Below, piece by piece: positions 57,567 through 64,000 of a stretch of DNA of 64,000 nt. A program made the position numbers and the translations under genes. Under the pieces are notes generated by a model, which saw only the letters and a program-made list of their open reading frames with translations, was not told where the DNA came from and made no database searches. The DNA is from Zhengitettix transpicula (lineage: Eukaryota > Arthropoda > Insecta > Orthoptera > Tetrigidae), in the NCBI GenBank assembly GCA_037074705.1, contig CM073591.1, positions 159,010,532 to 159,074,531 of the forward strand, given 5' to 3'. Position 1 is the first letter of the stretch. Each line of letters begins with the position of its first letter.

Positions 57567-57727
57567 GAATAGTAATTTTTTAGTTTGATTTTATTATCCT
57601 TAAGCGGTTTAATATGTGGAAACTTGTTAAATATACTAATGCCATTAGAATGGACTCATTTCTGTGTAATTTATGGTTATTTGCCAAGTTTGATAACTTA
57701 TTATTGTATTCATATTGTGAAAGTCGA
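57567..57727 (-). mobile_element. 3'-end LINE scrap, copy of 54529-54690
   Basis: About 155 bases match 54529-54690 with a handful of differences, same orientation. It interrupts the Gypsy gag-protease region, so it arrived after that element. Such 5'-truncated pieces are normal for LINE insertion. Confidence 0.85.
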
Positions 57728-57820
57728 CTTGTCCAGGTCGATTGTTCATGACCATTCTCTCCATTGCATCCGTCATTTTTCGCCAAACCGTACCCATTGG
57801 AAAATGAACCCGCACCTTGA

Positions 57821-58722
57821 GGATCCCAAAATAGTTGACGTAACTGTAGCTACATTCGCAGACGACACAGCAGTACTTGCTACAGCATCATCAATAGAAG
57901 AAGCAACCAGAAAACTACAGAGTGCTACTGATAAGATCCATAAATGGACTCAAAAATGGAAGATAAAACTCAATGAGTCGAAATCTGTACACGTGAACTT
58001 CACTTATCGAAAATTGAATGCAATACCCAGAGTGAACATTAACGGTGTTGTTGTACCATACGCCAACACCGCTAAATACCTAGGCATGACCTTGGACACA
58101 AAGCTCAAATGGAAAGAGCACGTGAAGAAAAAGCGCGAAGAACTCGTAATAAGAATGCGACAACTATATTGGCTCCTGGGACGACACTCAAAAATGTCAA
58201 TACAAAACAAAATACGAATATACAACCAGGTCCTTAAACCGATCTGGCTTTACGGCATCCAACTTTGGGGATGTGCAAGCGATGCCAACGTCAGGAGCAT
58301 CCAGACGTGGAAGAACAAGGTGCTGCGAATCGTCGTAGACGCCCCGTGGTATGTAAGAAACGCTGACTTACATAGAGACCTAAAGATCCCATTAATTAAA
58401 AATGTAATAAAAAGAGCTGCCGGGAAGCATGAAGACCGTCTTCATCGATATTCCAACACAGGCGTCCTTTGTCTACTCGACAATGCAAACTTACACCGCC
58501 GTCTTAGGAGGACAAAACCTTTCACCTTAGTGTAGTGAGTGTTAAAGAACAGACCTATTGCGTAGAGGGATGTCCCGTTAGAGGGTTGAAAATTTTGAAC
58601 GCCACTGGACGAACAATAGTATCATAATAATTAGATTTAATGTAGATGTAAGTTGATGGTTGGTCATATTTGACCAGTTTCAATGTGCGACACAAAATTT
58701 TAGTGCCTTGAAATTAAAAAAA
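57821..58722 (+). mobile_element. jockey-type LINE, 5'-truncated, nearly intact RT C-terminal half
   Basis: An uninterrupted frame runs to a stop at 58533. It carries VTVATFADDTAVLATASSIE (57838-57897, the FADD catalytic motif), a helical thumb-like part, INGVVVPYANTAKYLGMTLD (58042-58101) and LKPIWLYGIQLWGCASDANV (58234-58293), and ends DNANLHRRLRRTKPFTLV. The 3' UTR ends in an A-rich tail at 58710-58720. Flanking AGGATC at 57818-57823 and 58723-58729 fits a short target duplication. It is young relative to the other relics. Confidence 0.9.
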
Positions 58723-59590
58723 AACAAGGATCGTGAAGCGGGAGGACGTTCACTCTGGGACTAGTGGGAGGATTATTGTTGTTGCGGGAGGTTGTTTCTA
58801 CGGTTAGATCGTAATCTCCTATTAGTTGTAAGAATTTCTGTAGGTCCGGAGAGTCTACTGTTTTTATCATATTCTGTATGGGAATAGGAAAGTGACGTAA
58901 AAGGATTCGTATTATCTCCTCCTCTGACGTTGGTGGTTTGCATAATTGGAGAGCAGAGACTCTACTTGTTGCATAGTCTCTCATTGAATCTTGGACACGC
59001 GTCCAAAATCCATTAGCAGTACTGATTCTATGACTCATTTGTATATCAGGACTCCAATGCCTATCCAAAAACAATTTTCGGAATTCCGATATGGTAGAAG
59101 GTATGGGATTCAATACATCGAACCACGCTCTCGCGTTGTCCGACAATGAGTTATAAATACATTGAATTTTACGTGATTCTGTACTAGGATATAATGCAAA
59201 GTGATTATCAACCTTCTTGAGGAAGGTGCAAGGGAGATCTCACGAATTACCATTAAATTCGGTCAAGGGGATGGGTGTCACGGGGCAAGGAACGATATTT
59301 GAGATTCCAAGTTCCCCGATTCTACCTTGCAAAGACCCGAGTTTTTCCTGGATCACCCTCTTAAACTGGCCCTCGTCCTCCCGAAGACCATTTACAGAAG
59401 ATAAAATCTTATTTTCCAATTTTTTTTGTTATGCTTTCCACATTTTTTATTACACGTCTATCTTTTTCTTTTAATTCTCGGTATCGATCTAAATGCTGAG
59501 ACTCATTTTCTTCCAACTTATCCCTCAAAGCGCTTAATTTTCCATAATTTTCAATGGTTACATTACATAATTTTTTTTCCCACCACATTT
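58723..59590 (-). pseudogene. Gypsy-type gag, N-terminal and central part
   Basis: It starts with a charged helical region (about 59540-59440, rich in K/E/R, likely coiled coil). A retrotransposon-gag core follows: FLKKVDNHFALYPSTESRK (near 59215-59155), SDNARAWFDVL, STISEFRKLFLDRHW and MRDYATSRVSALQL. This is the capsid-like fold of Ty3/Gypsy gag. One in-frame stop lies near 59240. The frame stops at the LINE poly-A at 58722 and picks up again at 57820. Confidence 0.8.
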
Positions 59591-59613
59591 AAATTATAAT
59601 GCTAATAAACGCT

Positions 59614-59678
59614 GTTATCTTCAGCGAAAAAGTCTCAAACGTTCGCAAAATCGGCGAATAACATATGGAATCTCACAA
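59614..59678 (+). repeat. 65-bp direct repeat, right copy
   Basis: Same sequence as 56028-56095, just upstream of the Gypsy gag start. It could be a remnant of the element's own leader/terminal region or an older repeat into which the element inserted. Confidence 0.8.
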
Positions 59679-60689
59679 TATACGTAAGTAGCGTCGCATT
59701 GCAGATTTGTGGTTAGAATGTCGAACTTTGTAAACGTTATACGAGTTTAAATTTTATTTTAGAAAGTATCTCTGGTGTTTGCGAAAATTAATTTATTTAC
59801 CTATAAATAAATACTTATTCTCCATATTTGTTTAACTTATACCTTCTTTAGAAGTAGTTGCACGTGATGATAAGTAAAACTTAGAAGCTTCTTTTGCCTC
59901 TGTTTCAACACACCAGACATGGTTTGCTATTTAGATGAACTGGAAAGAAGTATTCAGATAGGAAATGTTCGACCACAAGAGCGTGTGTATGTACTTCCTT
60001 TGCGGTTGAGCGAGTCAGCATATAGGTAGCCTAAATAAGGTAAAACTTGATTTATTTGTGTTTTCGTTTGTGTTTCTGATAGGCGTGATACATCTCGAAT
60101 AGAGGGGAAACCCGGAATTCCCGTTTCAAGTTAGACGTCATTACATTCTACGCCCAACCGATGTCTGGCGAAATTTCACCAACAGGAACCTGTTTCCTAA
60201 TAACGTTGGCAATGACCCGCAGAGTATCTTTGAAGTAGAATATTATGTTACAAATTATATTTCGATGGTAGGCATAAACACAATTTTAGAATTTACAGCC
60301 TATATGACTATTTTTAAGCCAAATTTGGCGGTTCCTTGTTTTTATTTGGAAATATTTGATCTCCGTAAGAACAGTTGCTATAATTTTTTCAAAATAGAAT
60401 CCCCTAATAACTGATTGTAGTACTAAAACAAATTTTTCATATTTACCGTCGTTAATGTTATGTTTTGTAAAGTACTTAGTACAGTGGAATTTAACACTTC
60501 TCGCATCTTAAAGTTAAACAATTTAATTCATAAAACAGTTTCTTTAAATTAATTACGTTGCCTGTAATAAATTCATGCAAAATAGATTGTGGACGTTTAT
60601 TTCTTTTAAAATCTGCGACGTCTGTTCTCTCGCAGGTGAATCTTCCCAGAGAGTTCTGGAGAAGGCTAACGTTGGAGATGCTTTTCCCT
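59679..60689. other. Unclassified DNA
   Basis: No coding or repeat structure recognised. Confidence 0.3.
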
Positions 60690-60955
60690 CACTCTTTTTT
60701 TAAAACTAAAGTTCTCACAAGCCGAGACATACGATAAGAGTTGTCCGCTATTTCTATTGGAATAGCCGGCCACATAACTCCTAAACTGGTCGAGGCTCGG
60801 AGAAGGGAATGCTGCGTCCCCACAGCAAACCCTTCTGTGAGGGGCCCTAGTTAGTTGCTACCTTGCTCTACCTTTACGCATCACCCCTTTCAGTCCCTTT
60901 CCTGTGCTATAAGAGGGGAGTTGCTACTAAGTGAATTACCCTATATATAGCCTAT
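60690..60955 (-). repeat. Unclassified interspersed repeat, copy C (inverted)
   Basis: Read on the minus strand it gives GGGTAATTCACTTAGTAGCA, ACTCCCCTCTTATAGCACAG, GGGATTGAAAGGGGTGATGC, TAAAGGTAGAGCAAGGTAGC and finally AATAGAAATAGCGGACAACT. This is the order of blocks of copy B at 37434-37690. Confidence 0.78.
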
Positions 60956-61035
60956 CTACAACTTCTTCTTCTTCTTTGCTATTGAAGGGGAGTTGTCACC
61001 ACGTGAATTACCCTCACGTAGCCTGTTACTCCAGT
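60956..61035 (-). repeat. Unclassified interspersed repeat, copy D (inverted, partial)
   Basis: The minus strand gives AACAGGCTACGTGAGGGTAA, TTCACGTGGTGACAACTCCC and CTTCAATAGCAAAGAAGAAG. It keeps the GGGCAACAGGCTAC-type junction seen between copies A and B. C and D are therefore also head-to-tail. Confidence 0.72.
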
Positions 61036-62380
61036 GAGACTTTCAGTGTCCGATATTAAGTTCATGTCATGTTCCCTATGGAACCTTAATTACTTACATA
61101 TTTGCGAGTATGTTTCAGTAAACTCTCTAAAAATATTTTCATTTTAAGCAAAATTATATTTATGTTCAGACTTTTAACTATATGATTCACATGTGATATC
61201 TAGTATATTAACATCATTAAACGCCTTCATCATGTAGCTTAGATTTAGTTTGCTACGGCTATTAAATGTTTGAACTACGCATAGCTTATTTTATTTGAAG
61301 TGTTGATGTATAGCTGCAAGTAATAGTAATTTAACTATTTTATCACTCATCACGAGATTTTCGATAGTTAAACATTCAAATTACCCCAGTCTGGAAAAAG
61401 TACAAAAAATTTCAGATATTCGAAAACTTTGTGGATATTTCGGTCTGTTGTTAATTGTTCCATTAGGAAAAATTGTGTTATCGTATGACTCAGAGAAGGA
61501 ACGGATTTCTGGGAACTGAAGACGCTGATTCAGGAACACACTAACTGAAATATATATTGTGATAATTACGAATATGTAATTATTTAAAAAATAAAATTTT
61601 ACTCTTTTCATTATCGGTGGCGTAAATATGAGGCCATTGTAGCTTAAGGATTGTCTACAAGAATATGGAGGGTATAATGCTTTCTTGCTAGAGTTTCATT
61701 GTTGCCTCAGGCAGCAGTGAGACGAACGGAACTTGAGAAATTCAGAGTTGCTCAGAGGAGGATTGAGGAAGGTGTGTTTTGAGGAGTCCGTATTCAGAGT
61801 TTCTGGGACCATGACAGAGCAAGTGTTTTTTGGAAACTGAGAATTGCTGTATTAAAAGTCGCCAGTTTGGAATTATATTTCGTCTATTGCCATGTTCGTG
61901 TAATTATCAAAGTTTTTGAGAACAAAGCTGTCAACTGTGATTTTTCAAACAAAGTTATCAACAGTTAGCATCAGAAAGTGTTTTGTGTTTGCAAACTAAA
62001 ACATCTTTAAATTCAGTGAAATATGGTCTTTTTGTGATGTATTTCTGAGATCGAGCCCTGATGAACAGATAAGGGTGCAGTAGACAAAAATGAATTTTCT
62101 TAATTGTAAACCTTATAGTGTAAATATAATTATCGTCAGATTTCGAATTTTGATCATTTCATTTAAAATAATAATAATTTATGTCAGGAATATTTTTGCC
62201 TTGTAACATTTAATTGACATTATTATTATTATCATTATTATTATTGGAGGCCCTGAAAATTAAGCCGTGGCACAACAATATCAATTTTTAAAATTTCAAC
62301 TGAGATAAAAATTTGTTTTATTAAATTAGTTTTGTTATATTTTAAATTGTTGTTTTCATTTAAATCCTTTCATTTTTAAC
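61036..62380. other. Unclassified DNA, possibly a degenerate LTR near its right end
   Basis: No coding block recognised. A TGTAGCTTAAGG start at 61639 and the TTATTACA end next to the array at 62.39 kb would frame a sequence of about 760 bp. This could be an LTR, but no second copy is in the window to compare with. Confidence 0.3.
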
Positions 62381-62384
62381 TTTT

Positions 62385-62695
62385 AATTTGTTTATTACAA
62401 ATTTTGCACCTCAACGTAAGGTTCATCTTCATTTAAAATTAATAATTTATTTTGTTTATTACAAAATTGGTGCTCCAAAGTGAGGTTTATCTTAAATTAA
62501 TAATAATAAATTTTTATTATTACAAATTTGGCGACCAACGTGGGGCTTGTCTTCAGTTAATTTTGATTTAAATAAATAATTTGTTTATTACAAATTCGTG
62601 CTTCAACGTGAGTCAAAATATGTAAAATTAACTTTTATTTTGTTTATTACAAATTTGGAGCTCCACCGTGGTAGCACGTTTCTCGTAATAAAGAA
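62385..62695 (+). repeat. Five-unit tandem array of an LTR-end / primer-binding-site-like unit (about 62 bp)
   Basis: Units start near 62391, 62453, 62514, 62584 and 62642. Each begins TTTATTACAAA (one TTTATTATTACAAA). A motif related to the tRNA-Lys primer-binding site follows: TTGGCGACCAACGTGGGGC in unit 3, TTGGTGCTCCAAAGTGAGG in unit 2, TTGGAGCTCCACCGTGG in unit 5, with units 1 and 4 more diverged. An AT-rich filler of 25-35 bases closes each unit. The junction ATTACAAATTGGCG is the one seen at the 33.5-kb LTR. Confidence 0.75.
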
Positions 62696-63214
62696 TACGA
62701 TGCACTTTTTATAAAAGAAATCTGACGATAACATTAATGCAAGTAGTATAGTAATATGTGCATGCAATATTTTGCTATTTTTATGTGTGCGTGTAAAATT
62801 TAGAGATTTATATAAAAAAATAAAATGTGTATTTGAATTTAGAAATTTTACTATTAGCTAAATTTAATTTAAAATAATGGATTCTCAAAAAAATATGGAA
62901 GGGATAGTGGAAGATTGGAGTATTTGTAAAAACTAAATAAAAATATAGCAGATAATAATAAAAATATAGCAGATTTAAGAGCAGATACTTCTAGCAATAG
63001 CTGGTATTCATTAGCCTGCAGACTACTTTCTGCGTTCGAGAATGGATGATTTGGAAAATTCTCGGCCAGAGAAGAACATCGAATTCTTGCACAATTATTT
63101 TTCAATTCAGTCTCCTTTTAAATCAATTTTTTTTATATACATGAAGAAAAAAACACTTTATTAAAGTCCCCAAAATAGACTTATGTCTCCGTTTCGAATT
63201 TCTCATTTCAATCT
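62696..63214. other. Unclassified DNA after the array
   Basis: If the array belonged to an LTR element running to the right, gag should begin here. An ATG at 62878 opens only a short frame, and no gag block is recognisable. Confidence 0.3.
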
Positions 63215-63275
63215 CTTCCTTTGCTATAAAAGGGAGAACAGCCACTAAAGAGAATTATCGTCATGTAACCAATCA
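63215..63275 (-). repeat. Unclassified interspersed repeat, copy E (fragment)
   Basis: TTTGCTATAAAAGGGAGAAC, AGCCACTAAAGAGAATTA and TCGTCATGTAACC correspond, in order, to TTTGCTATTGAAGGGGAGTT, GTCACCACGTGAATTA and CCCTCACGTAGCC of copy D. Confidence 0.55.
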
Positions 63276-63345
63276 CTAAAAAACAGCTTGGAGCCAAATC
63301 TGGACATTGTGGTGAATATGGAGTCAATTCGATGACTTTAGCAAC
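63245..63345 (-). mobile_element. mariner transposase scrap
   Basis: The minus strand from about 63343 reads LVAKVIELTPYSPQCPDLAP, then SCFLVIGYMT. It keeps the PYSPDLAPSD block around the third catalytic Asp of mariner transposases, with an insertion and the Asp changed to Cys. It is directly attached to copy E. Confidence 0.6.
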
Positions 63346-64000
63346 AAGTAGTAGTACTGAAAAATTACTTTTTCCTGGCCAAATGCGGACTTTAATTACT
63401 AATGGTTTGCTCCAATATTACGGAGTAATATAATCAGGTGAATCTTAGTTTACCGATTGTCTTCCGGAATCACATCATGATCATCCAGGAATACAGATGC
63501 TTTTCGAACATATTCGGATGTCCGAAAAGTAATGGACAGAATAGAATGAATAAGTAAGAAGCAATAATAGATTAAGAAAGGAACGTTACGAACAGCAAAA
63601 CTGTCTTCTTTAGTATAAACAATGGAATACCCGAATAACGTCTCTAACATTATAATCTAATAAGAATGTTGATTTTGTGTAGACATTATTAAAGTTGTGT
63701 AGCAATTTAAATATACTATAGTAAATATACTATTTGAATAACAAAAGAAGAGAAACTTCACCACAAAACACATTATAGAATTTTGGAATATAATTAAGAC
63801 GCATTTATTTCATGATTTTAAATTTTATTGCGAGTTTATCAGTTTGATTATTTGCATTTGTGTTTTAGTTCTTATTTTACGAAATGAGGGAAATAAATAC
63901 GTGATTAGAAACATATTACATATTATTTATACTACGATAAATGCAGCACCGGGAAGCGCTAATTTTCTTACGAAAGCTAAGAGCAATATTATGGAAACAG
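63346..64000. other. Unclassified DNA
   Basis: No coding or repeat structure recognised up to the window end. Confidence 0.3.

Larger units (their letters stand above)
56215..59590 (-). mobile_element. Gypsy-type LTR retrotransposon relic (gag, protease, start of RT), interrupted by two LINE insertions
   Basis: Order on the minus strand: gag (59590-58723), a continuing gag piece (57820-57728), an N/R/Y-rich gag end with protease (57566-56900), and the first part of RT (about 56680-56215). RT palm, RNase H and integrase are missing, and no LTRs are seen at the ends. A plus-strand LINE separates the first two gag pieces and a minus-strand LINE scrap the next. Only coding-strand fragments remain, with at least two frameshifts. 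Confidence 0.85.

Noticed and set aside
62385..62695. CRISPR array
   Set aside because: Units are variable along their whole length, there are no unique spacers and no cas genes, and the genome is an insect.

Overview
This is a window of insect nuclear DNA: AT-rich, intron-rich and about half built from decayed transposable elements. It carries parts of two recognisable protein genes in convergent orientation. The CpG-depletion pattern described below, the large introns and the mix of mariner, RTE/jockey-type LINE, Penelope-like, Gypsy and PIF/Harbinger relics suggest an order that has germline DNA methylation, perhaps a hemimetabolous insect. The species cannot be fixed from sequence alone.

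Region 1 (about 1-21.3 kb, + strand): the 3' part of the cap-1 mRNA 2'-O-methyltransferase gene Cmtr1. Ten exons run from 2242 to 20508. All are joined by GT-AG introns with compatible phases, and they encode the last 480 residues: the end of the RrmJ/FtsJ-type methyltransferase domain, the guanylyltransferase-like domain and a WW-like C-terminus. The start of the gene lies left of the window. Its introns hold a mariner relic with both terminal repeats (22-1232), two LINE relics (4.9-6.3 and 10.1-11.3 kb, both antisense), a Penelope-like GIY-YIG relic (15.6-16.3 kb), a MITE-like element (17.45-17.86 kb), an approximately 280-bp tandem repeat (19.2-20.05 kb) and a family of foldback repeats, including a nearly perfect 281-bp palindrome at 12861-13141.

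Region 2 (20.5-23.9 kb): convergent intergenic DNA with a minisatellite and a probable Penelope-like fragment.

Region 3 (23957-48640, - strand): a complete yellow/major-royal-jelly-family gene. Five exons encode 446 aa with a signal peptide and a hydrophobic C-terminus. Its first intron is 18.3 kb and contains an RTE-type LINE, an LTR with an adjacent tRNA-Lys primer-binding site, a tRNA-derived SINE, copies of an unclassified interspersed repeat, a mariner scrap and two PIF/Harbinger scraps.

Region 4 (48.7-64 kb, upstream of the yellow-family gene): no host gene is recognised. It holds a mariner (52.2-53.3 kb), a LINE relic (54.5-55.3 kb), a minus-strand Gypsy-type gag/protease/RT relic (56.2-59.6 kb) split by a plus-strand jockey-type LINE and a second LINE scrap, more copies of the interspersed repeat, and a five-unit tandem array whose unit resembles an LTR-end/primer-binding-site junction (62.4-62.7 kb).

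A window-wide feature is a sharp change in CpG density near 32.7-33 kb, inside intron 1 of the yellow-family gene. DNA to the left is strongly CpG-depleted and DNA to the right is not. I did not find a convincing new multi-gene system. The most unusual items are the primer-binding-site array, the CpG boundary and the long palindrome in a Cmtr1 intron.
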